A stretch of 64,000 nucleotides of DNA from Methyloligella sp. GL2 (GTDB lineage: Bacteria > Pseudomonadota > Alphaproteobacteria > Rhizobiales > Methyloligellaceae): the NCBI RefSeq assembly GCF_013341275.1, contig NZ_CP054476.1, positions 3,026,988 through 3,090,987 on the forward strand, written 5' to 3'. This document shows positions 34,992 through 43,487 of this stretch, one piece after another. Position numbers and translations under genes: made by a program. The stretch's first letter is position 1. Every line of letters begins with the position of its first letter. The notes under the pieces are model-generated. The model did not search any database. It saw only the letters and a program-made list of their open reading frames with translations, and had not been told where the DNA came from.

Positions 34992-36179
34992 TCAGCCCTG
35001 CTTGAAATGCTTGGAGAGCTTCAGCCCCTGGCCCTGATAGTTGGAGCCGATACCCTGGCCGTAGAGCGTGTCGGGGGTTTCGGTGAGCTTGTCGTAGACC
35101 AGCCGGCCGACGATCTGCCCATCCTCCAGGATGAAAGGGATATCGAGGCTGCGCACCTCGAGCACCGCCTTGGCGCCGGGGGCGGCACCTTCCGCGTAAC
35201 CGAAGCCGGGATCGAAGAAGCCGGCGTAATGCACGCGGTATTCGCCGATCAGCGGATCGAACGGCGCCATCTCGGCGACATAAGCCGGCGGCACGGCGAC
35301 GCTCTCCTTGGAGGCAAGGATATAAAATTCGTGCGGGTCGAGGACCAGGCGGCGGTCCTTCTCCACCTTCACCTCTTCCCAGAACTGGCCGATGGAGTAA
35401 GCCCCGATGCGGTCCATATCGACGATGCCGGCATAGCGGCGGGCGCGGTAGCCGATCAGCTTGGAACGGGACGGCGGCGCCAGATCGATGGAGAGGTTCA
35501 GCCCCTCGCGGATCGCGGCCTCGCCCTCGACAAGTCCGAGATCGGAATGGAGCTCGCGCAAGGCCCGGTCTCCGACACGGCCCGGGCGCTCGTCGGCGGC
35601 GCTGGGCTGGCTGCCGCGGCGGCGGAAGCGGATCTGGTTCAGGCGCGAGCCGGTCTTCACCTTGATGGAGAAGCTGCGCGGGCAGATCTCGGCATAGAGC
35701 GGGCCGGAATAGCCCTCCTCCACCGCATCGAAGCTGACCTGGCGGTCGGCGATCAGCCGGGTGAACACGTCGAGGCGCCCGGTGGAGCTTTTCGGATTGG
35801 CGAAGGCGGCAATGGTGGCGCGCAGATTCAGCGTCTCCATCAGCGGCACCAGATAGACGCAGCCGGTCTCCAGCACCGCGCCTTGGGTGAGGTCGATCTC
35901 GTGGAAGGTGAAATCGTCCAGCTTCTCGCGCACGGTCGCCTCGCGGCCGGGCAGGAAGCTCGCCCGGATGCGATAGGCGGTGCGGCCGAGCCGAAGATCG
36001 ATGCTCGCCGGCTGGATCTGAGCCTCCTCGATGGGAGCTTCGCTCGAGCCGATCTCGCCCGCCTTGATCAGGGCGCGCAGGGCCTGCGCCGGCAGAACGC
36101 CGGTGCGGGAAAGGGCCGATTTCCCCTGATCGTGGGAAACATCGCCGGAAATGGTCTCGGCTGCTTGCATGGCTTCCAT
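34992..36179 (-). CDS. dcd: 2'-deoxycytidine 5'-triphosphate deaminase, long two-domain form
   Basis: 395 residues from ATG 36179 (MEAMQAAE); ATG 36170 is equally possible. It deaminates dCTP to dUTP. The dUTPase-fold signatures occur twice: IQPASIDLRLG near 65 with NPKSSTGRLDVF near 135, and again in the C-terminal half (LDPHEFYILASKE, YRVHYAGFFDPGFGY). This long form, about twice the size of E. coli Dcd, is typical of alphaproteobacteria. The frame is open 580 nt further upstream, but that part is antisense to the acetyltransferase gene and is not coding. Confidence 0.92.
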   Translation of the reverse strand: MEAMQAAETISGDVSHDQGKSALSRTGVLPAQALRALIKAGEIGSSEAPIEEAQIQPASIDLRLGRTAYRIRASFLPGREATVREKLDDFTFHEIDLTQGAVLETGCVYLVPLMETLNLRATIAAFANPKSSTGRLDVFTRLIADRQVSFDAVEEGYSGPLYAEICPRSFSIKVKTGSRLNQIRFRRRGSQPSAADERPGRVGDRALRELHSDLGLVEGEAAIREGLNLSIDLAPPSRSKLIGYRARRYAGIVDMDRIGAYSIGQFWEEVKVEKDRRLVLDPHEFYILASKESVAVPPAYVAEMAPFDPLIGEYRVHYAGFFDPGFGYAEGAAPGAKAVLEVRSLDIPFILEDGQIVGRLVYDKLTETPDTLYGQGIGSNYQGQGLKLSKHFKQG

Positions 36180-36308
36180 ATAATGCGGGTTTCGCCGGAT
36201 TTCCGGCCATCTTCCGCCTTCTGTGACACGGGAGCCATGACGCGTCACCTTTTGCTTTGGTCGCGAGGCCCCTTCTCCCCTGGATTCACACCGGTATAGG
36301 TTTCGCTC

Positions 36309-36758
36309 ATGCAGATTATCAGATGCAGCCCCGACACGCTGGACGCCTGGCTCGGCTTGCGGGCGCAGCTTTGGCCGGATTCCCGTGAAACACACCGGAA
36401 AGAGGCCGAAGCCCTGCTGGCGCGGGCGGATGCGGCGGCTTTCTTGGCCCTGCGCGAGGACGGGGAAGCGCTCGGCTTTGCCGAGGTCGCCTTGCGGCAT
36501 GACTATGTGAATGGCTGCAAAACCTCGCCGGTCGCCTTTCTCGAGGGGCTGTTCGTGGCTGGGGATGCGCGCGGCCAAGGCCGCGCGCGGGCGCTGGTCG
36601 CTGCGGTGGAAGCCTGGGTCGCCGAGCAGAACGTCTCCGAGCTCGCCTCGGACGTGCTTCTTAACAACAAAGCGTCCCAGAAAATGCACCAGTCCCTCGG
36701 CTTTCAGGAGACCGAGCGCGTGGTGTTCTACCGGAAGGCGGTTCTTCCGCCGCGGTGA
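36309..36758 (+). CDS. GNAT acetyltransferase of the aminoglycoside 6'-N-acetyltransferase type
   Basis: 149 residues. The pattern ...GLRAQLWPD..., ALRHDYVNGCKTSPVAFLEGLFV, ARGQGRARALVAAVEAWV, NKASQKMHQSLGFQETERVVFYRK follows chromosomal AAC(6')-Ic/Iy-type enzymes closely. The acetyl-CoA binding loop (RGQGRAR) is intact. AAC(6') acetylates tobramycin, amikacin and related drugs, but chromosomal members may have other natural substrates. Resistance is not shown by sequence. It is single, divergent from dcd. Confidence 0.85.
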   Translation: MQIIRCSPDTLDAWLGLRAQLWPDSRETHRKEAEALLARADAAAFLALREDGEALGFAEVALRHDYVNGCKTSPVAFLEGLFVAGDARGQGRARALVAAVEAWVAEQNVSELASDVLLNNKASQKMHQSLGFQETERVVFYRKAVLPPR

Positions 36759-36764
36759 CACCTC

Positions 36765-36793
36765 TTGACGCTCGCGCGCCGAAGCGCTTTAAA
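36765..36793 (+). promoter_or_regulatory. Sigma-70 promoter of metZ
   Basis: TTGACG (36765-36770), a 17-bp spacer and TTTAAA (36788-36793). The predicted start falls at the first bases of the SAM-II aptamer. Confidence 0.7.
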
Positions 36794-36797
36794 TCCG

Positions 36798-36856
36798 CAA
36801 CTCGTGGTGATTTGGCCGGCCGGCTTGCAGCCACGTAAAACAAGTCGCTAAAAGGG
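36798..36856 (+). ncRNA. SAM-II riboswitch aptamer
   Basis: The conserved SAM-II blocks are in order: cgtggtgatttg, then a GC-rich variable loop, gcttgcagccacg, then taaaacaagtcgctaaaagg. GTGGT/GCCAC pairing forms P1 and the 3' segment supplies the pseudoknot. SAM-II binds S-adenosylmethionine and represses methionine genes in alphaproteobacteria, which fits metZ downstream. Confidence 0.93.
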
Positions 36857-36883
36857 CCGTTGTCAGCAAACTCGTTGCTCGCA

Positions 36884-36921
36884 AACCCGGTCTTTGGCAC
36901 TTGTCCGAACCGGGTTTTTTT
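36884..36921 (+). terminator. Intrinsic terminator in the metZ leader, downstream of SAM-II
   Basis: acccggt pairs with accgggt around a 17-nt loop and is followed by seven T (36915-36921). It lies 28 nt after the aptamer and 41 nt before the metZ ATG, where it could act as the riboswitch's expression platform. A small AGCAA/TTGCT hairpin sits between aptamer and terminator. Confidence 0.75.
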
Positions 36922-36962
36922 GTGCCCGCCGGCCGGAGATGTTTGGTGTCTGGAGGTGTCCC

Positions 36963-38159
36963 ATGGGGACGAAAAGCGAGAGCGGCAAAGATTGGAAGCT
37001 GGCGACGACGCTGGTGCATGAAGGCACCAAGCGCAGCCAGTTCGGCGAAACCTCGGAAGCCATCTTCCTGAATTCCGGCTATGTCTATGACAATGCCGAG
37101 CAGGCGGAGGCGCGTTTCAAGGGCGAGGATCCCGGCTATGTCTATAGCCGCTACGCCAACCCGACCGTCTCGATGTTCGAAGAGCGCATCTGCGCCCTGG
37201 AAGGGGCGGAGGCCGCGCGCGGCACGGCAAGCGGCATGGCGGCGGTTTCCTCGGCGCTGCTCTCCTATCTGGCGGCGGGCGATCACATCGTCGCCTCGCG
37301 GGAGCTGTTCGGCAGCTGCCTCTATATCGTGGAGACGCTGCTGCCGCGCTTCGGGGTGGAGAGCACCATCGTCAACGGCGCCGATCTGAAGGCCTGGGAG
37401 GCGGCGATCCGGCCCAACACCAAGGCGATCTTCTTCGAGACGCCGACCAATCCGGTGCTCGGCCTGGTCGATATCGCCGCCGTCTCGGAGCTCGCCCATA
37501 AGGTCGGGGCGCTGGTCTTCGTCGACAATGTGTTCGCCACGCCCATGCTGCAGCGGCCGCTGGAGCTCGGCGCCGATGTGGTGGTCTATTCGGCGACCAA
37601 GCATATCGACGGCCAGGGACGATGTCTGGGCGGCGTGGTGCTGGGCCCGAAAGAGTATATCGAAGAGACCCTGCACACCTACCTCAAGCATACCGGCCCC
37701 TCGCTCAGCCCGTTCAATGCCTGGGTGCTGCTGAAGGGCTTGGAGACGTTGCCCTTGCGCGTTGAGCGGCAGGTGGCGAGCGCAGGCAGAATCGCCGATT
37801 TTCTTAGCCAGCAGCCGAAGATCGAGAAGCTGTTCTATCCGGGTCGCGAGGACCATCCGCAGCACGCGCTGGCAACGCGCCAGATGAAGGCGGGCGGGCC
37901 GATGGTGGCGCTGCAGGTGAAGGGCGGCAAGGCGGCAGCTTTCCGCCTGACCAACGCGCTTTCGATCTTCAGCATCTCCAACAATCTGGGGGATGCGAAA
38001 AGCCTGATCGCCCATCCGGCAACCACGACGCATCAGCGGCTTTCGCCGGAAGCGCGGGCCGATGCCGGCATCTTCGACAACACGTTGCGGCTTTCTATCG
38101 GGCTGGAAGATCCGGACGATCTGATCGCCGATCTGGAGCAGGGCCTGGCTGCGGTTTAA
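36963..38159 (+). CDS. metZ: O-succinylhomoserine sulfhydrylase
   Basis: 398 residues from ATG 36963, with GGAGG 6 nt upstream; ATG 36939 is an alternative. A PLP enzyme of the Cys/Met metabolism family: SRYANPTVSMFEERICALEGAE, the PLP lysine Lys213 in YSATKHIDGQGR, and SIGLEDPDDLIADLEQGL at the C-terminus. It makes homocysteine from O-succinylhomoserine and sulfide, consuming the sulfide made by the cys operon. The SAM-II leader indicates repression by S-adenosylmethionine. Confidence 0.93.
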   Translation: MGTKSESGKDWKLATTLVHEGTKRSQFGETSEAIFLNSGYVYDNAEQAEARFKGEDPGYVYSRYANPTVSMFEERICALEGAEAARGTASGMAAVSSALLSYLAAGDHIVASRELFGSCLYIVETLLPRFGVESTIVNGADLKAWEAAIRPNTKAIFFETPTNPVLGLVDIAAVSELAHKVGALVFVDNVFATPMLQRPLELGADVVVYSATKHIDGQGRCLGGVVLGPKEYIEETLHTYLKHTGPSLSPFNAWVLLKGLETLPLRVERQVASAGRIADFLSQQPKIEKLFYPGREDHPQHALATRQMKAGGPMVALQVKGGKAAAFRLTNALSIFSISNNLGDAKSLIAHPATTTHQRLSPEARADAGIFDNTLRLSIGLEDPDDLIADLEQGLAAV

Positions 38160-38201
38160 GGGGGGCGCGGGCCTTGGACCGACCCTGGGCAGCCCTATCG
38201 A

Positions 38202-38576
38202 CGTCATGGCCGGGCTTGTCCCGGCCATCCACGTCTTACTGATTGATCTGTTCGAACAGGTCCGTCCACTCCGGATTCATGGCGAGGATCAGGCGCACCT
38301 TCCAGCTGCGCTGCCAGTACTTCATGTTGCTTTCTTTTTGGATCGCCGACTCGATGGTTTCATGGGGCTCGCACCAAACAAGGCGCTTTAACTCATAGCG
38401 CTTGGTGAAGCCTGGCGTGCGCGCCTCGCGGTGTTCCCAGATCCGACGCGCGAGGTCGTTCGTCACGCCCGTGTAAAGGATGCCATTCGGCTTATTCGTG
38501 ACGATATAGACCCAGCCCCCAGTCATAGGCATCAATGATGCATTCGTGGATGGCCGGGACAAGCCCGGCCATGACG
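38202..38576. mobile_element. Candidate mobile unit: GIY-YIG gene between perfect 32-bp inverted repeats
   Basis: The 32-bp arms 38202-38233 and 38545-38576 are exact inverted copies (32 of 32). Each arm itself holds a 9-bp-stem hairpin (atggccggg/cccggccat, loop CTTGT). The GIY-YIG gene (38236-38532) fills the space: 2 nt from its stop to the left arm and 12 nt from its start to the right arm. Gene-less units with the same arm layout occur elsewhere in this window. That this is a transposing or homing unit is inference. No clear target-site duplication was seen. Confidence 0.6.
38236..38532 (-). CDS. GIY-YIG family endonuclease (COG2827 type)
   Basis: 98 residues from ATG 38532 (MPMTGGWVYIV); ATG 38526 is an alternative, and neither has a strong ribosome site. 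The GIY-YIG core is intact: WVYIVTN, ILYTGVTNDLARRIWEHR with the catalytic arginine, and the catalytic glutamate in AIQKESNMKYWQR. Single-domain members are common in Hyphomicrobiales and their role is unknown. The gene sits exactly between inverted repeat arms, so it may act on that repeat. Confidence 0.88.
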   Translation of the reverse strand: MPMTGGWVYIVTNKPNGILYTGVTNDLARRIWEHREARTPGFTKRYELKRLVWCEPHETIESAIQKESNMKYWQRSWKVRLILAMNPEWTDLFEQINQ

Positions 38577-38670
38577 GCAGAGAGGCAATCTTCGGCCAGA
38601 CGGACTCACGGCATCGCTTGTTTCAACACTCTCAATCCTTGCAAGAACATGTGCTAGAAGCCTCGCCAGA

Positions 38671-38688
38671 CTCGCCCTCAGGATGAGG
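38671..38688. repeat. Partial CCTCAGGATGAGG-type repeat
   Basis: ctcgccctcaggatgagg is the 3' half of the family seen at 34508-34550. The remaining half is missing or too degraded to recognise. Confidence 0.55.
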
Positions 38689-38745
38689 CGGGCGGAAAGC
38701 GTCCGCAGAGTGCGTATCGAGATGCTGCAATAGAGAGGCCCGCCC

Positions 38746-39906
38746 GTGCTGCAAACCCCGCCTGCCCCCTCGGAGCTGCTTGCCCAGCTCGTCGCCTATG
38801 ACACGACCAGCGCGAAGTCGAACCTGCCGCTGATCGGCTTCGTGCGCGAATATCTGGAGGCGCATGGCGTACGCTCGCATCTGATCCCTTCCGAAGACGG
38901 GCATAAGGCGAGCCTGTTCGCCACCATCGGGCCAGAGGGCGTTGGCGGTATCGGACTTTCCGCCCATAGCGATTGCGTGCCGGTCGAGGGGCAAACTTGG
39001 ACCTCCGATCCCTTCACCCTGACTTTACGCGACGGCAAGCTCTACGGGCGCGGGGCCTGCGACATGAAAGGCTTCCTGGCTTGCGTGCTGGCCTCGGTGC
39101 CTTCCTTCCAGAGCGCGGATCTGAAGGAGCCAATCCATATCCTCCTCTCCTATGACGAGGAGGTGGGCTGCGTCGGGGTGCGCCCGATGATCGCCAAGCT
39201 CGGCGACACGCTGCCCAAACCGCGCGCCGTCATCGTCGGCGAGCCGACCAGCATGCAGGTGATCGAGGCGCAAAAGCGCATCGACCTCTACCGCACGGTG
39301 GTGACCGGGCTGGAGGGCCACTCCAGCGCGCCGGACAAGGGGGTTAATGCGATTGCCTATGCGGCGGAGCTGGTGTTGGAACTGCAGCGCATCGCCGCCG
39401 AGGAGGCGAAGGTCACGCATGACGACCGCTTCGAGCCGCCTTATTCGACAGTCGGGATCGGGGTGATCGAAGGCGGCACCGCCTCCAACATCATCGCCAA
39501 GACCTGCGCGGTGGATTGGGAGGTGCGCAGCCTGCCGACGGCGGACCCGAACGCCATTCCGAGCAAGCTGATGGCCTATGCCGAAGAGCGGCTGCTGCCG
39601 CGGATGCGCGCGGTGTCGGAGCAATGCTCCATCGCCACGGAGCACGATCACGCGGTGATCGGCTTTCTCGCCGCGGCGGATTCGGACGCCGTGTCGCTGG
39701 GGCTGAAACTCACCGGCCATAACAAGCCGGGCACGGTGGCCTACGCCACCGAGGCGGGGCTGTTCGAGGCGGCGGGCTGCCCGACCGTGGTGTGCGGGCC
39801 CGGCGATATCGCCCAGGCCCATGCGGCGGATGAGTTCATCGCCGTCTCGCAGCTGGAAGGCTGCATGGCGCTGCTCGACCGGCTGAAGACGACGCTCTCG
39901 GCGTGA
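38746..39906 (+). CDS. argE: Acetylornithine deacetylase
   Basis: 386 residues from GTG 38746. An M20 metallopeptidase: LSAHSDCVPVEGQTW and RGACDMKGFLACVL carry the first zinc ligands, SYDEEVGCVGVRPMI the catalytic Glu-Glu pair, IVGEPTSMQ the next ligand, and GPGDIAQAHAADEFI the C-terminal histidine. The dimerization domain lies at ~180-290. It releases ornithine from N-acetylornithine. argF and argD are on the opposite strand 1.3 kb away, supporting the arginine assignment over DapE. Confidence 0.9.
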   Translation: MLQTPPAPSELLAQLVAYDTTSAKSNLPLIGFVREYLEAHGVRSHLIPSEDGHKASLFATIGPEGVGGIGLSAHSDCVPVEGQTWTSDPFTLTLRDGKLYGRGACDMKGFLACVLASVPSFQSADLKEPIHILLSYDEEVGCVGVRPMIAKLGDTLPKPRAVIVGEPTSMQVIEAQKRIDLYRTVVTGLEGHSSAPDKGVNAIAYAAELVLELQRIAAEEAKVTHDDRFEPPYSTVGIGVIEGGTASNIIAKTCAVDWEVRSLPTADPNAIPSKLMAYAEERLLPRMRAVSEQCSIATEHDHAVIGFLAAADSDAVSLGLKLTGHNKPGTVAYATEAGLFEAAGCPTVVCGPGDIAQAHAADEFIAVSQLEGCMALLDRLKTTLSA

Positions 39907-39918
39907 GGGCACGGCGTG

Positions 39919-40083
39919 CCCCCCTCCCTCTAAAAGGGGGAGGGTTGGGGTGGGGGTCAGACGACGGACCTCGGATCTTGAAACAGACCCCCCTCTAGCT
40001 CCCCCCTTTCAGGGGGGAGGATCCTGCTGTGCACAGCTCATCCCCTCTCCCTTGAAGCGAAAGAGCTAAGGTGGGGGGCGAGC
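39919..40083. repeat. CCCCCTCCC-type palindromic repeats, about three degenerate copies
   Basis: ccccctccctctaaaagggggagggttgggg, then gacccccctctagctccccccttt-caggggggagg, then a third weaker copy ending in ggtggggggcgag. Members of the same family lie at 34569-34673 and 58122-58162. Confidence 0.65.
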
Positions 40084-40111
40084 CTCTGTGCTCAGGAAAA
40101 AGGATGGTGTT

Positions 40112-40145
40112 CATGGATCACCGGGACAAGCCCGGTGATGACGAC
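40112..40145. repeat. Single arm of the two-armed repeat family
   Basis: tggatCACCGGG-ACAAG-CCCGGTGatgac is a right arm with an intact hairpin. No matching left arm is visible within 200 bp. Confidence 0.75.
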
Positions 40146-40210
40146 AGACTATGGGGCGGATGCCATAGCTTCGTCGCCAGCCGGCGGGGCGGCGGAAAGC
40201 GGGCTTTCAA

Positions 40211-41164
40211 CTACTCCGACGTGCCGCCGGCGAGATCGTCCGGATCGAAATTGTAGGTCTTGTTGCAGAACTCGCAGGTGACCTCGACCGCGCCGTCGAC
40301 GGTCATCTCTTCGATTTCCTCATCGGAGAAGCTCTTCAAAAGCCCCTCCACCCGCTCGCGGGAGCAGCTGCAATAAGGGTCCAGCGGCAAGGGCTGGAAG
40401 GCGCGCACCCGCTCCTCGTGAAACAGGCGATAAAGCAGCCGCTCCGGGCCGAGGGTCGGATCCAGAAGCTCGTGATCTTCCACCGTCTCGGCCAGGGCCT
40501 TAGCGCGGTACCAGTCTTCTTCCTCTTCTGGCGTCGCGCCGCCGCCCTCTTCACCGCCCTCCTGAGTCAGCTTTTGCACCAGCAAGCCGCCGGCGCGCCA
40601 GGTCCAGCTCTTGTCGTCGCCGGGCTGATAATGCTTGGCGGTGACCAGGCGGAGGAAGGTGGGGAGCTGCTCCGACTGGCGGAAATAGGTATCCGCTGCG
40701 ACGGTAAGGGACTCGCCGTCGAGCGCCACCACGCCCTGATAGCGCTCCATCTCCGGGCCGCGATCGATGGTCATGGCGAGATGGCCATGGCCAAGCAGCG
40801 CGCCAGGCTCCACATCGTCGTCCATCGCCGCCACCTGCTCCTCGTCGAAACGGGCATAGGCGCGAAGCTGGCCGGGGGTCTGATAGTCGGCGACCAGAAG
40901 ATCGACCGCACCGTCGGTGGAGGCCTGCAGGATGAACTTGCCTTCGAATTTCAGGGCGGCGCCGAGCAGCGCAGCCAGCGCCACCGCTTCGCCCAGAAGC
41001 TTGGAGACCGGCTCGGGATAATCGTGGCGGGAGAGAATGTCATCCACGGTCGGGCCGAGCTTCACCACGCGGCCGACCACATGGGCCAGCTCGGCCTGGA
41101 ACGGCAAAGCCAAATCGTCGTGGGGAATGACCAGCTCGGCCATCTGTTGCGATGGCCGGGCCAT
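40211..41164 (-). CDS. hslO: Hsp33 redox-regulated chaperone
   Basis: 317 residues from ATG 41164, overlapping the argF stop in a TGATG junction. The N-terminal substrate domain is recognisable (ALAALLGAALKFEGKFILQASTDG, ADTYFRQSEQLPTFLRLV). The zinc redox switch has CSCSRERV near 270 and VTCEFCNKTYNF near 300, the CXC plus CXXC pattern. Oxidation of these cysteines activates holdase activity. Its place behind argF is common in alphaproteobacteria. Confidence 0.94.
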   Translation of the reverse strand: MARPSQQMAELVIPHDDLALPFQAELAHVVGRVVKLGPTVDDILSRHDYPEPVSKLLGEAVALAALLGAALKFEGKFILQASTDGAVDLLVADYQTPGQLRAYARFDEEQVAAMDDDVEPGALLGHGHLAMTIDRGPEMERYQGVVALDGESLTVAADTYFRQSEQLPTFLRLVTAKHYQPGDDKSWTWRAGGLLVQKLTQEGGEEGGGATPEEEEDWYRAKALAETVEDHELLDPTLGPERLLYRLFHEERVRAFQPLPLDPYCSCSRERVEGLLKSFSDEEIEEMTVDGAVEVTCEFCNKTYNFDPDDLAGGTSE

Positions 41165-42153
41165 CAGCGTTCTCCCGCTTGTCCTTGTCCGGCGAGGCAC
41201 CAGGCGAGGATCGCCTTTTGCGCGTGAAGCCGGTTTTCCGCCTCGTCCCAGACGACCGATTGGGGACCGTCGATCACTTCGGCCGTCACCTCGTCGCCGC
41301 GATGGGCGGGGAGGCAATGCATGAATATGGCGTCGGGCTTGGCGATTTTCATCAGCGACGGATTGACCTGGAAAGGGCGGAGCGCGGCGATGCGCTGTTC
41401 GGCGTCCTCATCGCCCATGGAAACCCAGACATCGGTGACGATGCAATCGGCGTCTTTCGCAGCCTCCTCCGGATCGGTGGTGAAGCTGACATCGGCGCTT
41501 TCGGCGTTCACGAAATCGATCAGCGCCTGCGAGGGGCCGAAAGCCTCCGGCGCGGCCAGCTTGAGCTTGAAGCCGAAGCGCGCCGCGGCATGGGCCCAGG
41601 AGACGGCAACGTTGTTGGCATCGCCGATCCAGGCGATCGTTTTGCCGGCGATCGGCCCCTTATGCTCCTCGAAGGTGAGGATATCGGCCATGATCTGGCA
41701 GGGATGCGACAGGGCGGTGAGGCCGTTGATCACCGGGATATCGGCATTCTCGGCGAGCTCGGTCAGCGTCTCGTGGGCGCCGCAGCGGAGCATGATGGCG
41801 TTCACATAGCGGGAGAGCACCTTGGCGGTGTCGGCAATGGTCTCGCCACGGCCAAGCTGCATGTCGCCGTGATTGAGGATCGTGGCCGTACCGCCGAGCT
41901 CCTGGATCCCGACCTCGAAGGAGACGCGGGTCCGGGTGGAGGGCTTCTCGAAAATCATTGCCAGGCGGGCATTGGGGCAGCGCTCGCGGCCATCGGCCAG
42001 CGTCCCCCTCGCCTGCTTCATGGCAAGCGCATCGTCGAGAATGGCCCGCAAGGTGGCGGGCGGCAGGCTATCGATATCGAGGAAATGGCGCGGGCCCTGG
42101 ACGGACTGATCCTCAGTCGTCGGCGAGGTCGGCGCAGGTGTTGCTTTCTGCAT
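41164..42153 (-). CDS. argF: Ornithine carbamoyltransferase
   Basis: 329 residues. The carbamoyl-phosphate site [21 protein letters not shown], the ornithine-site DVWVSMGDE and the catalytic [11 protein letters not shown] are all present. It converts ornithine and carbamoyl phosphate to citrulline. It follows argD by 38 nt and is coupled to hslO. Confidence 0.96.
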   Translation of the reverse strand: MQKATPAPTSPTTEDQSVQGPRHFLDIDSLPPATLRAILDDALAMKQARGTLADGRERCPNARLAMIFEKPSTRTRVSFEVGIQELGGTATILNHGDMQLGRGETIADTAKVLSRYVNAIMLRCGAHETLTELAENADIPVINGLTALSHPCQIMADILTFEEHKGPIAGKTIAWIGDANNVAVSWAHAAARFGFKLKLAAPEAFGPSQALIDFVNAESADVSFTTDPEEAAKDADCIVTDVWVSMGDEDAEQRIAALRPFQVNPSLMKIAKPDAIFMHCLPAHRGDEVTAEVIDGPQSVVWDEAENRLHAQKAILAWCLAGQGQAGER

Positions 42154-42191
42154 GGGTCTTCAATCTGACCGTTCGGTTTTTCGGAGCCGGG

Positions 42192-43385
42192 CTAGGCCTC
42201 GGCCGGCACCGACGGCGCGAGCGCAGCGCAGGCGGCTTCGATCTTCTCGCATGCCTGATCGATCTCGGTTTCCCCGATGATCAGCGGCGGAAGCAGGCGC
42301 ACCACGTTGTCGCCGGCTTGGACGGTCAGGAGCCTTTCTTCAATGAGTGATTTTACCAGCGCAAGATTAGAGACCGATGACGTGCACTTCAGGCCCAGCA
42401 TCAGGCCCTGGCCGCGCACCTCCTCGATCACTTGCGGATATTCGTCCTTGATGGCCGCGAGGCGCTGCTTGAAGCGCAGCGAGATCTCGCAGACGCGGGG
42501 CAGGAAATCCGGCTCGAGCATCACGTCGAGCACGGCATTGCCCACCGCCATGGCGAGCGGGTTGCCGCCGAAGGTGGAGCCGTGCGTGCCGGGCGTCATG
42601 CCGGTGGCCGCCTCGTCGGTGGCAAGGCAAGCCGCGACGGGGAAGCCGCCGCCGAGCCCCTTGGCCAGCCCCATAATGTCCGGCGTAACGCCGGCCCATT
42701 GATGGGCGAACAGCTTGCCGGTCCGGCCCATGCCGCTTTGCACCTCGTCGTAGATCAGCAACAGGCCGTGCTCGTCGCAGAGGTCCCGCAGTTCGTGCAG
42801 GAAGCGATGGGTGACGTCGCGCAGGCCGCCCTCGCCAAGGATCGGCTCGATGATGATGCCGGCGGTCTCCTCGGTGATGGCGGCTTTCACCGCATCGAGA
42901 TCGTGCAGTGGCACATGGTCGAAGCCGGGCATGGGCGGGCCGAAACCTTCAAGATGCTTCTGCTGACCGCCGGCGGCGATGGTGGCAAGCGTCCGGCCGT
43001 GGAAGGCGCCTTCGAACGCGATCAACCGGTAGCGCTCCGGGTTGCCTGTGGCGAAGTGATAGCGCCGCGCGGTCTTGATGGCGCATTCCATCGCCTCGGC
43101 ACCGGAATTGGCGAAGAACACCTTGTCGGCGAAGCTCGCCTGGCACAGCCGTTCGGCCAGCCGCTCCTGGGCCGGAATTTGGTAAAGATTGGAAAGGTGC
43201 CACAGGCGCTGCGCCTGATCGGTCAAGGCCTCCACCAGATGGGGATGGCAATGGCCGAGCGCCGTCACCGCGATGCCGGAGCCGAAGTCCAGATAGCGCT
43301 CGTCGTTCTCGTCAATGAGCCAGGCACCTTCGCCGCGCGCGAAGGTTAATTCGTTACGGGCGTAGGTCGGAAATAGGGCCGACAT
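42192..43385 (-). CDS. argD: Acetylornithine aminotransferase
   Basis: 397 residues from ATG 43385 ([10 protein letters not shown]). A class III PLP aminotransferase: [52 protein letters not shown], and PLP Lys242 in [11 protein letters not shown]. It acts in arginine synthesis and possibly also as succinyl-DAP aminotransferase. It is the first gene of argD-argF-hslO. A terminator-like hairpin lies in its leader. Confidence 0.94.
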   Translation of the reverse strand: MSALFPTYARNELTFARGEGAWLIDENDERYLDFGSGIAVTALGHCHPHLVEALTDQAQRLWHLSNLYQIPAQERLAERLCQASFADKVFFANSGAEAMECAIKTARRYHFATGNPERYRLIAFEGAFHGRTLATIAAGGQQKHLEGFGPPMPGFDHVPLHDLDAVKAAITEETAGIIIEPILGEGGLRDVTHRFLHELRDLCDEHGLLLIYDEVQSGMGRTGKLFAHQWAGVTPDIMGLAKGLGGGFPVAACLATDEAATGMTPGTHGSTFGGNPLAMAVGNAVLDVMLEPDFLPRVCEISLRFKQRLAAIKDEYPQVIEEVRGQGLMLGLKCTSSVSNLALVKSLIEERLLTVQAGDNVVRLLPPLIIGETEIDQACEKIEAACAALAPSVPAEA

Positions 43386-43419
43386 CGGCTTTCCCCAGGG
43401 TGGTCTGTGTCCCTGAAAC

Positions 43420-43444
43420 AAAACTGCCGCCAAACCGGCGGCAG
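43420..43444 (-). terminator. Terminator-like hairpin in the argD leader (possible attenuator)
   Basis: On the minus strand ctgccgcc pairs perfectly with ggcggcag around GGTTT, followed at once by TTTTGTTT. It lies 35 nt before the argD ATG and only ~20 nt into the predicted transcript. No leader peptide fits ahead of it. Confidence 0.6.
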
Positions 43445-43458
43445 CAAGGAAAAATAGA

Positions 43459-43487
43459 GCTTTAGGTCGGTGCACAGCGCCTGTCAA
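43459..43487 (-). promoter_or_regulatory. argD promoter
   Basis: Perfect TTGACA (minus strand, 43482-43487), 17-bp spacer, TAAAGC (43459-43464) as a weak -10. The predicted start lies just before the hairpin at 43420-43444. Confidence 0.55.

Larger units (their letters stand above)
39907..40210. other. Repeat-filled spacer between argE and hslO
   Basis: These 304 bases between the two convergent stops hold CTCCCCC-type repeats (39919-40083) and one arm of the two-armed family (40112-40145). No gene is visible. Confidence 0.7.

Noticed and set aside
36180..36761. Extension of dcd by 194 codons upstream
   Set aside because: The extension is antisense to the AAC(6')-type gene and absent from the family; starts at 36179 or 36170 give the normal length.
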